A stretch of 61,468 nucleotides of DNA from a virus. The stretch spans positions 1 to 61,468 of IMG/VR virus record IMGVR_UViG_3300012924_000002; one strand, given 5' to 3'. Shown here piece after piece: positions 40,241-47,191 of the stretch (position 1 is the stretch's first letter; the number at the start of each line of letters is the position of its first letter). Both the position numbers and the translations under genes were made by a program. The notes under the pieces are model-generated. The model saw only the letters and a program-made list of their open reading frames with translations, was not told the origin of the DNA and made no database searches.

Positions 40241-40280
40241 GCCTGCCGGGGGCTCGAACCCCGGTGCCTGCCGGTCAGGC
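40241..40280 (-). ncRNA. T-arm minihelix element
   Basis: 40 bases: GCCTG, 12 bases, CGGGG-TTCGAGC-CCCCG, one base, CAGGC. Acceptor-like stem stacked on a canonical tRNA T-arm with no D- or anticodon arm. Same size and layout as 40759-40798. Confidence 0.5.
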
Positions 40281-40288
40281 GGTAGCGG

Positions 40289-40723
40289 CTAACGGCCGGG
40301 CAGGGTGGCTGCGCCGCCCTCCGCGGGAACGAACACGCCAGCCGGGTGCGGCGCCCCCATGTCGGTGCCGTACAGGTAGGCGCCTACCAGCTGCGGCCGC
40401 TCCCCGTTAGCGACACCTTCGGCGAGGACGACCTCTTCCGTTCGGAAGTACGTGTTGCCGCTCGCGATGAAGTCGTCCACGAAGATCCAGCGGCGGCCGA
40501 TCTCGCCCTCGAACCTGCTGGTCGAGTGGCTCCCGTCGCCGGGCTTACGGACGATCGCCCACTTCTTCCCGAGTGCCCTGGCGAGGATCGGGACGACTAG
40601 CGCCCCGGACAGGCCCCGCCCGACCATCGTGTCGTAGGTGACGTCCTTCAGCGCCTGCCGCGCTGCCAAGATCAGAGCCTCGGGCTCGTCGAACGCTTTG
40701 AACGAATAGCTGACGTGGCGCAT
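40289..40723 (-). CDS. Phosphoribosyltransferase
   Basis: 144 aa. RRWIFVDDFIASGNTYFR (residues about 78-95) is the PRPP-binding loop of type I phosphoribosyltransferases, and GRGLSGALVVPILARALG supplies the first loop. Likely nucleobase salvage or a related transfer; the substrate-specificity hood is not identifiable. Ribosome site in an ATGGA hairpin. Confidence 0.8.
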   Translation of the reverse strand: MRHVSYSFKAFDEPEALILAARQALKDVTYDTMVGRGLSGALVVPILARALGKKWAIVRKPGDGSHSTSRFEGEIGRRWIFVDDFIASGNTYFRTEEVVLAEGVANGERPQLVGAYLYGTDMGAPHPAGVFVPAEGGAATLPGR

Positions 40724-40726
40724 GTC

Positions 40727-40737
40727 CCCTCCATGGG
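40727..40737 (-). promoter_or_regulatory. RBS hairpin CCC-ATGGA-GGG
   Basis: Loop is exactly ATGGA, a few bases before ATG 40723. Candidate CsrA site; short stem. Confidence 0.5.
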
Positions 40738-40758
40738 TCGGTGGTTGCGCTTTACGTG

Positions 40759-40798
40759 CCCGCCCCGGGCTCGAACCGGGGTGCCTGCCAGCCGGGCT
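40759..40798 (-). ncRNA. T-arm minihelix element
   Basis: 40 bases: GCCCG, 12 bases (GCTGGCAGGCAC), CCCGG-TTCGAGC-CCGGG, one base, CGGGC. Lies between the stop at 40805 and the next ribosome site. Confidence 0.5.
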
Positions 40799-40804
40799 GC
40801 AAGA

Positions 40805-41050
40805 TCAGAAGTTTGCGAGGTGGTTCAGGTAGCGGGTCTGCGCGTCGTACCGGCCCTGCATTGCCAGCATCCGCACGTCCCATCCGGTGATCTGCTCGTT
40901 CAGCGGCCACTCGTCGAGTGCGTGCACCATGGCCTGGAACGCCTCGATCTGGTCGGTGTCGCGGATCGGGTGGACCCGCTGCGACTCGGGCCGGGAGAAC
41001 ATGTTCTCCTCGACGGCCAGCGCCGCGCCTTCCTCGGCGATGATGTCCAT
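40805..41050 (-). CDS. Hypothetical protein
   Basis: 81 aa. ATG 41050 shares a base with the previous stop (TGATG). Acidic and helical: MDIIAEEGAALAVEENMFSR, QIEAFQAMVHALDEWPLNEQ. Not recognised. Confidence 0.62.
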   Translation of the reverse strand: MDIIAEEGAALAVEENMFSRPESQRVHPIRDTDQIEAFQAMVHALDEWPLNEQITGWDVRMLAMQGRYDAQTRYLNHLANF

Positions 41051-41178
41051 CAGGCGTTCCGCCGAGCCCGGTAGTCGGCGACGTCACGCCGAACCTTGCG
41101 GTCGCTAGCTCGGGCGATGAACGGGGCGAGCGTGCCGGCGGTGACCAGGGCTAGCGCGGTGAGCAGTAGTTCGACCAT
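41050..41178 (-). CDS. 42-aa membrane protein
   Basis: ATG 41178. MVELLLTALALVTAGTLAPF is one transmembrane helix, followed by a basic tail (RASDRKVRRDVADYRARRNA). Ribosome site in an AACCC/GGGTT hairpin. Confidence 0.62.
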   Translation of the reverse strand: MVELLLTALALVTAGTLAPFIARASDRKVRRDVADYRARRNA

Positions 41179-41182
41179 CTGG

Positions 41183-41198
41183 AACCCCTCCTTGGGTT
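41183..41198 (-). promoter_or_regulatory. RBS hairpin AACCC-AAGGAG-GGGTT
   Basis: 5-bp stem, loop with AAGGA, four bases before ATG 41178. Candidate CsrA site. Confidence 0.62.
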
Positions 41199-41217
41199 GT
41201 GGCAGATCTTGCGGAGT

Positions 41218-41256
41218 GCCTGGGGCGGGAATCGAACCCGCCCTTCACCATCAGGC
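41218..41256 (-). ncRNA. T-arm minihelix element overlapping a stop codon
   Basis: 39 bases: GCCTG, 10 bases, GCGGG-TTCGATT-CCCGC, two bases, CAGGC. Its 5' side includes the TGA of the 37-aa gene. Confidence 0.48.
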
Positions 41257-41364
41257 GATGCGGCCAGCCCGACGCGCCTTGCGAGTGATCCGGCCGATCC
41301 GGTAGTTCACGTAGCTGCCGCTGACCTTGACAACGGCAGCGACGAACAGGTTCAGCAGGAACAT
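41251..41364 (-). CDS. 37-aa membrane protein
   Basis: ATG 41364 behind AGAGGAG. MFLLNLFVAAVVKVSGSYVN is hydrophobic; the remainder (YRIGRITRKARRAGRIA) is very basic. Same design as the 42-aa neighbour. Confidence 0.58.
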   Translation of the reverse strand: MFLLNLFVAAVVKVSGSYVNYRIGRITRKARRAGRIA

Positions 41365-41403
41365 GACGTTCTCCTCTCAAGATCGGCCAGGGCTGGCCTC
41401 GTA

Positions 41404-41463
41404 CCCGGGACCGGAATCGAACCGGCCCTACACCGTCGGGGGGGCGTTTTGAGGTCTCCCGGG
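41404..41463 (-). ncRNA. tRNA-like element (no D-arm)
   Basis: 60 bases: CCCGGGA/TCCCGGG acceptor-like stem, one middle stem ACGCC/GGTGT and a CCGG-TTCGATT-CCGG T-arm. Follows a terminator hairpin at 41469-41491. Confidence 0.48.
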
Positions 41464-41468
41464 GTGAG

Positions 41469-41491
41469 GCCGGGGGCGGGTTGCCCCCGGC
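41469..41491. terminator. Hairpin GCCGGGGGC / GCCCCCGGC
   Basis: 9-bp arms 41469-41477 and 41483-41491, eight bases after the stop at 41499. Confidence 0.68.
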
Positions 41492-41498
41492 GTGCTCC

Positions 41499-41741
41499 CT
41501 ACTCGTCTCCGAAGTGACCGGCGTTCAAGGTGCGCCGGTGTGGCTCGGTGGCGGGTTCCGGAAGGTCAACCGGGTCAACCGGCTTGCCGACCTTCGGAGT
41601 GAGGATCCTGATCAGGACCGTTAGCCGGGTGTAGATCCGGACCCCGACCTTGGCGTCCAGCGCGGTTACCACGCTGAGCACCCAAGTCGCAAGGGTGATC
41701 CCCTTGTCGTCCAGGACGTAAGCGGCGATCGTTTCGATCAT
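41499..41741 (-). CDS. Small membrane-associated protein, first gene of the early operon
   Basis: 80 aa. MIETIAAYVLDDKGITLATW, then VLSVVTALDAKVGVRIYTRL, moderately hydrophobic, with a Pro/Glu-rich tail (PVDPVDLPEPATEPHRR). Ribosome site in an AACCC/GGGTT hairpin; divergent dyad promoter upstream. Confidence 0.62.
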   Translation of the reverse strand: MIETIAAYVLDDKGITLATWVLSVVTALDAKVGVRIYTRLTVLIRILTPKVGKPVDPVDLPEPATEPHRRTLNAGHFGDE

Positions 41742-41745
41742 CGTG

Positions 41746-41761
41746 AACCCCTCCCTGGGTT
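41746..41761 (-). promoter_or_regulatory. RBS hairpin AACCC-AGGGAG-GGGTT
   Basis: 5-bp stem, AGGGA in the loop, four bases before ATG 41741. Candidate CsrA site. Confidence 0.62.
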
Positions 41762-41804
41762 ACCTCTGTGGAGTTGTTTTTGCCTTGCTTGCCTTACGAG
41801 AAGA

Positions 41805-41826
41805 ACTATCCCACGTCACGCGTGAC
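41805..41826 (-). promoter_or_regulatory. Leftward operator-promoter GTCACGCGTGAC with -10 GATAGT
   Basis: Palindrome 41815-41826; GATAGT at 41805-41810 (read leftward). Drives the 41.7 to 35 kb early operon. A near-identical 22-base copy lies at 41922-41943. Confidence 0.6.
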
Positions 41827-41926
41827 AGCGTCAAGGGGTTTCGCCAAGATTCTTCTATCTCTTTTCTGTGACGCGTTTCCGCAGGTCAGAGACCATATTG
41901 GAAAATCTTGGCGCCAATCTTCCCAC

Positions 41927-41948
41927 GCGACGCGTGACAGCGTATAGT
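41927..41948 (+). promoter_or_regulatory. Rightward operator-promoter GCGACGCGTGAC with -10 TATAGT
   Basis: Half-sites 41927-41938, TATAGT 41943-41948. Divergent twin of the leftward promoter; about 50 bases before the lipoprotein start. CGCCAAGATT (41842-41851) and AATCTTGGCG (41904-41913) form a further inverted repeat between the two. Confidence 0.6.
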
Positions 41949-41979
41949 CCCTTTACGTAAGGCACACACGGGCACATGG

Positions 41980-41998
41980 GATTTCCAGGGAGGGAATC
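41980..41998 (+). promoter_or_regulatory. RBS hairpin GATTTCC-AGGGA-GGGAATC
   Basis: Seven pairs (one G-U), loop exactly AGGGA, directly touching ATG 41999. Best example of the family and the only one on the plus strand. Confidence 0.68.
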
Positions 41999-42367
41999 AT
42001 GATCCGCAACCTGATCACTGCCGCAGCAGTCATCTCCGCTACCGCGCTCACCGCCTGCGCGCCCCCCGCCCCGCTGAACTGCCCGGCCGCGGACTACGCG
42101 ATCACGACCAGCACCATCCGCGGGCCGCTGAACAACCACACGTGGCCGATCACGATCACCATCACCGACCCTGCCGGCGGTAGCCGCGCCGTCGCTTACG
42201 AGACGCTCGACGACCAGGGCAAGATCCGGGCCGCCGCCACCGTCACCACCCACGGTGGAGCCGCCTCTGCGAAGTGGAACATCGGTGAGTACGTCACCTC
42301 CCTGAAGCTGCGCACCGAGGTCGACTCTGTTGACGGGTGCGACACCACCGACGGCTACATCCGCTGA
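41999..42367 (+). CDS. Lipoprotein
   Basis: 122 aa. MIRNLITAAAVISATALTAC is a lipoprotein signal with lipobox LTAC (Cys 20). The mature part is a beta-rich domain (WPITITITDPAGGSRAVAYE) with two more Cys. First gene of the rightward early operon, under the divergent dyad promoter and an RBS hairpin, so it is probably an early surface protein, possibly superinfection exclusion. Confidence 0.8.
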   Translation: MIRNLITAAAVISATALTACAPPAPLNCPAADYAITTSTIRGPLNNHTWPITITITDPAGGSRAVAYETLDDQGKIRAAATVTTHGGAASAKWNIGEYVTSLKLRTEVDSVDGCDTTDGYIR

Positions 42368-42405
42368 GCACGATCCACCGACACCACCCCAAGGGAGACC
42401 CGATC

Positions 42406-42621
42406 ATGTTCGAGCCGCAGACCATCCAGCTGAGCCCGTCGTCCGCCGCGGAGATCGTCGTCGAGAACGGTCGCGTCCGACTGATCCACTCCGGGAAGTA
42501 CGGAGACGCCGACGTGACCACCATGTCGGACGACGATGCTGACACGATCGCCGGCGCGCTGAAGGCGGCTGCCGCTGCGAACCGTGCGAACCGCGATGCG
42601 AACGCCTCGCGGGTTCGCTAG
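42406..42621 (+). CDS. Hypothetical small protein
   Basis: 71 aa from ATG 42406 with AAGGGAG. MFEPQTIQLSPSSAAEIVVE, strands, then DADTIAGALKAAAAANRANR. Its 3' end is where the TTCGC/GCGAA word cluster begins. Not recognised. Confidence 0.65.
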   Translation: MFEPQTIQLSPSSAAEIVVENGRVRLIHSGKYGDADVTTMSDDDADTIAGALKAAAAANRANRDANASRVR

Positions 42622-43045
42622 CGAAGATCCAGACATCCCGGCCCCCGTTCGCATGCGAACGGGGGGCCGCTTCGCGTTCGCATGCGAACTTCGCACGAGG
42701 GGCGAACGTGCGCCGTTCGCACCCAGCAGCGAACACGCGTGCCGGAACCGGACAACGCGTGCTACGTTCGCATGCATGTCTGCCGACACGAAAACGAACG
42801 AACGTTCGCGCCCAGTGAGGAGCGAACGTTCGCGACGCCTCATGCGAACGGTCATCGGCTTCGTAGCCGCTTCGGCGTTCGCAGCCTTCGCGATACAGGC
42901 GTGGTTCGCATACGGCTTCGCACGACAGGTACTTAAGCTGCCCGTCGCGCTTTCGTTCGCAGTGCCCGTAGCGAACGACCTGTACATCGTGACGCTGATG
43001 GTTATCAGCTACCTACTTCGCTTCGCGCACCTTCGCGTTCGCGCG
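42573..43045. repeat. Dense TTCGC/GCGAA word cluster 1
   Basis: I count 29 occurrences of TTCGC or its complement in about 470 bases, where about one is expected from composition. Includes GTTCGCATGCGAAC twice (42647-42660, 42676-42689). It crosses a gene end, an intergenic gap and the start of the DUF2637 gene, so it is not explained by codon choice alone. Confidence 0.85.
42642..42665. terminator. 24-bp perfect palindrome CCCCCGTTCGCA/TGCGAACGGGGG
   Basis: Lies 21 bases after the 42621 stop and contains one GTTCGCATGCGAAC. It could be a terminator or a protein-binding site. Confidence 0.5.
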
Positions 43046-43717
43046 TACGTCTGGTCGGTGTTGGGGCTGGGCATTGCGACGCAGATCGGCGCCGCCTGGT
43101 CGTTCGAGCGGTGGAGGGCCACGGGCGAACACACGGGGGTGTCGGTCGCCGCGCTGGTACCGGCCGCGCTGCTCGCGGCTGCCATGCACTCGCTGATCAT
43201 CGCGGCGAGGCACATCGACGAGTCAGACGACCAGGGGTACAGGCCGGTCCGGCCTGACCGGGGGTGGCGTGACGCAGCGATCGAGGCCCATGGCAGGCAC
43301 GTCGCCAGCGCCGAGGAGCAGGCCGCAGGTCGCGCCCCGGTGACCGCCCCGCCGTCCCGCCCGGACCGGGCGGCGCAGGCCCCGCCCATCTCGTCAGGCC
43401 GCGGCGCGTCCCGGCCGGCCAACCTGGTCCGTGAGCTGGCCGTGAAGCGTCGGCTCGCTGGTGAGCCGGCGGCTCTGATCGCAGCCGAGCTGGGTGTTAC
43501 TCCGCGGGCCGTACAGGGCTGGGTGAAGGACCATCACCGTACGCAGCGTAACTCTGGATCTAGTGAGATGCAGCGGCCTGCAATTGCCGGCGAGGCCGCT
43601 TTCTCCCCTAAGGAAATCGGGACGCCTGGCCGTGAGATGCAGGGTGATGTTGGAGGGCATGTCGGCCCAAAGGGGATGCCTGCAAGAGGCGCGTCTGACC
43701 GAATGCAAGAGAGTTGA
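42776..43717 (+). CDS. DUF2637-like membrane protein with HTH-like tail
   Basis: 313 aa from ATG 42776; no clear ribosome site, and ATG 42842 is an alternative. Four to five transmembrane segments (VIGFVAASAFAAFAIQAWFA, LPVALSFAVPVANDLYIVTL, VWSVLGLGIATQIGAAWSF, VAALVPAALLAAAMHSLIIA) fit the DUF2637 family of Streptomyces-type plasmids and integrative elements. The C-terminal part has AVKRRLAGEPAALIAAELGV then TPRAVQGWV, a helix-turn-helix. Next to the FtsK-like gene, as in transfer/spread modules. Confidence 0.7.
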   Translation: MSADTKTNERSRPVRSERSRRLMRTVIGFVAASAFAAFAIQAWFAYGFARQVLKLPVALSFAVPVANDLYIVTLMVISYLLRFAHLRVRAYVWSVLGLGIATQIGAAWSFERWRATGEHTGVSVAALVPAALLAAAMHSLIIAARHIDESDDQGYRPVRPDRGWRDAAIEAHGRHVASAEEQAAGRAPVTAPPSRPDRAAQAPPISSGRGASRPANLVRELAVKRRLAGEPAALIAAELGVTPRAVQGWVKDHHRTQRNSGSSEMQRPAIAGEAAFSPKEIGTPGREMQGDVGGHVGPKGMPARGASDRMQES

Positions 43718-43765
43718 TATTGGTGAAAGAGTCACAGCCGGTGAGCAGGAAGGGGGCGAGTGGAC

Positions 43766-46159
43766 GTGAGCACTGACCAGAACTACGTGGGCGGCGGCGG
43801 CCGTGGTAGCGGCCGGATGGGCTACCAGCATGAGCAAATGCACGAGCGCCGGATCCCGGTGCGCGACCGTTTCGTGCCGTTCCTGGCACCCTTCCTGATG
43901 ACGTTCGTCGTCGTGCCCGGGGTCGAGCTGATCTCCTGGGGGTTCTGCAAGCTCTGGGTCGGCTACCTGGGGATGGTGGTCATCGGCTGGTGCGTTACGG
44001 GCAGCCTTGTCGCTGTGGTCTCCTACGGCATCGGCCGCAACGTCAGCAAGCGAGTCCCGTGGGTGTACGTCCACGTCACGATCACCAGCCTCGCGTGGGG
44101 CTACGCATCGGCGTTCACGACCGCGTACGGCCTGTGGACGACACCCCCGTGGCTTGTCGTACACGCGTTCGGTTCGCTTCTGTTCGCACTGTCGTGGGTG
44201 CTGTACCGCATCGATTCGCTTCGCAGTGCGGCTGCGAACAACGATGCGAAGAACTACTGGGGCGAAGTGATCGGGCTTCGCAGTTCGCATCCGCGAAAGA
44301 TCACGCCGACGCCGACGGGGATCGAGATCGAGATCGACCACGGGCCGGGCGAAACGCGAAGCGACGTGCAGGCCGCTGCGAAAAAGCTGGAGTCGGCGAT
44401 GGACGCTGTCGCGGGGCGAACGACCGTGACGGACGTTGCTTCGGGTCGGGCCGGATCTTCGCTCGTTCGCCTCTCGCTGGTCGACGTGTTTCGCGACTGG
44501 TGGGAGGACCCGGGTCCTTCGCATCCGGGCATGTCGTTCGCATACCCGCTTCGCACCGGGTACTACGAGACCGGCGAATGGGAGTGGTTTTCGTTCGCAT
44601 CCTCGCTTCGCTCCCCGCACACCGATTTCGCATCGGAGATGGACACGTTCCTGGGCGCGGCCGGCACGACCGGGTCCGGAAAGTCCGGCGGGATCAACAA
44701 CACTGCCCGGGAGGCACTGACCCGCTGCGACGCGATCGTGTGCTGGCTGGACCGGGCGAAGATCGAACAGAACGCCGGGTGGTGCCTCGACATGCTTGGC
44801 ATGGCAGGCAACGACAGCTCGGCCAAAGCGTTCACGCTGGCGCTGCGCAAGCTCGCCGAGTACCGGGTGAAACTGTTCGGCCAGGTGGCCCTGTCCGCCG
44901 CGCTCGGGACCGACCTCGACAGTGAGCAGGGGCGTAAGTGGACCGCCGAGCTTGCCCAGCAAACCGGTGAGGCCGCCGTCCTGGTGATCGTCGATGAGGC
45001 GGACACCGCGATCCAGGGAACCAACTGGGAGTGGCTGTCCGCCCGCGGCCGGTCGCTGGGGATCTTCCTTCTCGCGGCGACCCCCCGGGCGTCCGCCGCG
45101 GAGGTGCCGGCCCTGGTGCGGGGTTCGATCGGCGCGTGGAAGACGTACGCGATCGGCGACAACTACAGCGACGGCTTCACCCTGTCGGCGGAGACGATGG
45201 ACGCTGGTGCTGACCCGAAGCGTCTGCGTTCGCCGGGGTTGCACTACCTGGACCGGGCGCCGGGTGTTGACCTGCGCCACTGCGCGACCCTGGCCCGGGA
45301 GTTCCGGACGTCCCCCGGTCGGCTACGCGCGTCCGTATTGAAATACAGGGGGGTCACGTTCCAGCCGATGGGTTTCAGTCGGGGTGCGATCGACGCCATG
45401 GGCGACTCGTATCGGCAGTGCAACCCGGCCCGGCTGCTGCCCGGCTGGCAGCCACCCGCGCGCGACGATGAGCTACCCGAGCATGGGCGGCGCACGCAGG
45501 TCGGCCCGGACTTCGTTCAGCGGGTGCTGACCGCGGTTGTCGACGGGTCCGTGGCGAGCACCCCCGACGAGATGGCGGAAGCCCGTCGGATCTTGACGAG
45601 CAACGGAGTGCAGCTCCCCGCGCCGCAGGCAGGGCCGGGCGGCAACATGACTTCCACCGACCGACTCGGTCCGGTGGGCGACCAAGATGATCAGGAGGAT
45701 GACGAGGACATGCGAGCCACCGCACAGGGAACTGACGAGGAGGCCGGGATCGCCCGGCCTATCGACCCGCGGAGCCTGCTGGACGATGACCAGTGGGACG
45801 ACTTCCAGCAGGCGAACCCGTCGATGGAACTGCCGGTCCGCGACGGCCCGGAGATGACGTTCGAGCACGCGAAGCCGGTCTGGGAGTCCGACGCCGTGGA
45901 GCGGGAGCTGGACCACGTGATCGTGCTGTTCAAGCGGACCGGCAAGACGACGTTCACCAACTCGGACGTGTTGGAGGCGATGCGGTGCTACTTCGACCCG
46001 TCGACCTGTTCCCGCCGACTGGAGGCCCTGTCGACGGGCTCCCGTACCGCGCCGGGCGGCTTGGGCGTGACCCGGACAGGCCGCGGTGAGTTCGAGATCT
46101 TGGGCGAACTCGACGAGTCGTACCAGCGCCCCCGTCCGCACCGCCCCGAAGGGAACTGA
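43766..46159 (+). CDS. FtsK/TraB-like DNA translocase
   Basis: 797 aa from GTG 43766 behind AGGGGG (GTG 43760 also possible). Four transmembrane segments in the first ~150 residues, then a linker, then the motor: Walker A GTTGSGKS at about 300-307 and Walker B VLVIVDEAD near 405, with LAATPRASAAEVPALVRGSI as the following sensor region. C-terminal ~150 residues include an acidic stretch and a winged-helix-like part (KTTFTNSDVLEAMRCYF). Homologous actinobacterial plasmid proteins move double-stranded DNA across membranes. Confidence 0.85.
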   Translation: MSTDQNYVGGGGRGSGRMGYQHEQMHERRIPVRDRFVPFLAPFLMTFVVVPGVELISWGFCKLWVGYLGMVVIGWCVTGSLVAVVSYGIGRNVSKRVPWVYVHVTITSLAWGYASAFTTAYGLWTTPPWLVVHAFGSLLFALSWVLYRIDSLRSAAANNDAKNYWGEVIGLRSSHPRKITPTPTGIEIEIDHGPGETRSDVQAAAKKLESAMDAVAGRTTVTDVASGRAGSSLVRLSLVDVFRDWWEDPGPSHPGMSFAYPLRTGYYETGEWEWFSFASSLRSPHTDFASEMDTFLGAAGTTGSGKSGGINNTAREALTRCDAIVCWLDRAKIEQNAGWCLDMLGMAGNDSSAKAFTLALRKLAEYRVKLFGQVALSAALGTDLDSEQGRKWTAELAQQTGEAAVLVIVDEADTAIQGTNWEWLSARGRSLGIFLLAATPRASAAEVPALVRGSIGAWKTYAIGDNYSDGFTLSAETMDAGADPKRLRSPGLHYLDRAPGVDLRHCATLAREFRTSPGRLRASVLKYRGVTFQPMGFSRGAIDAMGDSYRQCNPARLLPGWQPPARDDELPEHGRRTQVGPDFVQRVLTAVVDGSVASTPDEMAEARRILTSNGVQLPAPQAGPGGNMTSTDRLGPVGDQDDQEDDEDMRATAQGTDEEAGIARPIDPRSLLDDDQWDDFQQANPSMELPVRDGPEMTFEHAKPVWESDAVERELDHVIVLFKRTGKTTFTNSDVLEAMRCYFDPSTCSRRLEALSTGSRTAPGGLGVTRTGRGEFEILGELDESYQRPRPHRPEGN
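44171..44630. repeat. Dense TTCGC/GCGAA word cluster 2
   Basis: I count 24 occurrences in about 460 bases, inside the FtsK-like gene between the membrane segments and Walker A. It stops sharply about 30 bases before Walker A; the remaining 1.5 kb of the gene has normal frequency. Confidence 0.82.
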
Positions 46160-46161
46160 TC

Positions 46162-46593
46162 ATGGCTACGAGCAACACAGCAGCGGCAGGCGCCGGTCCC
46201 ATCCTCATCTTCCCCCCGAAGACGATCGTCATCAGGGGCGACGTCTCGGCGACCGAATGGTGCAACGCCGGCCGCGCCCAGTTCGACGGGTTCGCCCGTT
46301 GGATGGACAGCTACACCGCGGCGCTGGCCGCGGACCTGGCCGAGATGATGCGTAACGAGGGCATCGACGGGCAGACCTCCATCGGCCCGATCTCGTGGGG
46401 GTCGTCGGCGCGCGCCGCCGCCGCGAAAGCGACGAAGCCGTTGAGAGCGATCGCGTCGGAAGCGTCGAACATGGCCCGCATGTTCACCGTCGCCGACAAG
46501 CAGATGCAGGCGCAGGTGTTCGAGGTGATCCGGCAGGTGCGGGCGGCGCGTGAGCGTCAGCAGCGCGGCTCCGGGCTGTCGATCGGCGCGTGA
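46162..46593 (+). CDS. Hypothetical helical protein in the FtsK operon
   Basis: 143 aa, two bases after the translocase stop. After PILIFPPKTIVIRGDVSATE the protein is mostly helical with a basic end (EVIRQVRAARERQQRG). Possibly a partner of the translocase. Not recognised. Confidence 0.65.
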   Translation: MATSNTAAAGAGPILIFPPKTIVIRGDVSATEWCNAGRAQFDGFARWMDSYTAALAADLAEMMRNEGIDGQTSIGPISWGSSARAAAAKATKPLRAIASEASNMARMFTVADKQMQAQVFEVIRQVRAARERQQRGSGLSIGA

Positions 46594-46597
46594 CCTC

Positions 46598-46789
46598 ATG
46601 CATCCGAAGGACGAACGGCTGATGACTCCGGGCGAGGTTGCCGCACTGTTTCGGGTGGACCCGAAGACGGTGACTCGGTGGGCGAAGGTCGGGCGGATCG
46701 GCTCCATCCGCACACCGGGCGGTCATCGCCGGTTCCGCGAGTCAGAGGTTCGGGCGCTTCTCAAGGCGCCCGGTACCGACACCGAGTAA
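46598..46789 (+). CDS. BldC-like MerR-type DNA-binding protein
   Basis: 63 aa from ATG 46598 (ATG 46622 has a better GAAGGA site). MTPGEVAALFRVDPKTVTRW, AKVGRIGSIRTPGGHRRFRE, SEVRALL match the BldC/excisionase-like winged-helix family very well. BldC is an actinobacterial developmental regulator, and copies occur on plasmids and phages. Position after the FtsK-like gene mirrors Streptomyces-type mobile elements. Confidence 0.85.
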   Translation: MHPKDERLMTPGEVAALFRVDPKTVTRWAKVGRIGSIRTPGGHRRFRESEVRALLKAPGTDTE

Positions 46790-46807
46790 AAGGAGAGGGG
46801 ACGGACG

Positions 46808-47191
46808 ATGCCGGGCCTGAGCCGTGCAGAGAAACGTCGCGAACTGGAGCGCAGTGCGTACCGGCATTACGGCCGTAAGTACGCCGCGCTGATCGTGTTC
46901 GGTCCGTGGCTGTCGAAGCTCGCCCTGTGGGCCGGGCTGATCGGCCTGGCGTACCTGGGTTGGGTGAAGATCCCGCATTGGGTGTTGGGTTCGCTGGCGC
47001 TAGCGCTGGCCGCCGGCGGGGCGGCGGCGCTAGCCGTCCCAGCCCTGTCGGCGCTGTCGTCGAGGCGGCGCATGCTCGCGAAGGCCATCGGGGGCGCGCC
47101 CGGCCGCCTGCAGCTGGGTTGGGCCTACGCGACCCTGATGGTGGTCGGTTCCGGGATGGCCTGGCTTGCCCTGTGGAGCCCGTTCTCATGA
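46808..47191 (+). CDS. Membrane protein
   Basis: 127 aa behind AGGAGAGGGG. Three hydrophobic segments (LALWAGLIGLAYLGWVKI, LGSLALALAAGGAAALAVPA, WAYATLMVVGSGMAWLALW). Overlaps the next gene by ATGA. Not recognised; member of the spread-like module by position. Confidence 0.7.
   Translation: MPGLSRAEKRRELERSAYRHYGRKYAALIVFGPWLSKLALWAGLIGLAYLGWVKIPHWVLGSLALALAAGGAAALAVPALSALSSRRRMLAKAIGGAPGRLQLGWAYATLMVVGSGMAWLALWSPFS

Noticed and set aside
39533-41463. Annotating the intergenic T-arm elements as ordinary tRNA genes
   Set aside because: They lack D-arms and believable anticodon loops, and three are only 39-40 bases. Listed as tRNA-like elements instead.
42584-42775. Upstream extension of the DUF2637 gene to 42584
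   Set aside because: The extra 64 residues are Arg/Thr/Phe/Ala-rich and come from the TTCGC-rich noncoding stretch, including the palindromes; no ribosome site. Start at 42776 preferred.
43394-45280. 628-aa minus-strand ORF
   Set aside because: Antisense shadow of the FtsK-like gene; composition dominated by Arg, Pro and His with no recognisable domain.
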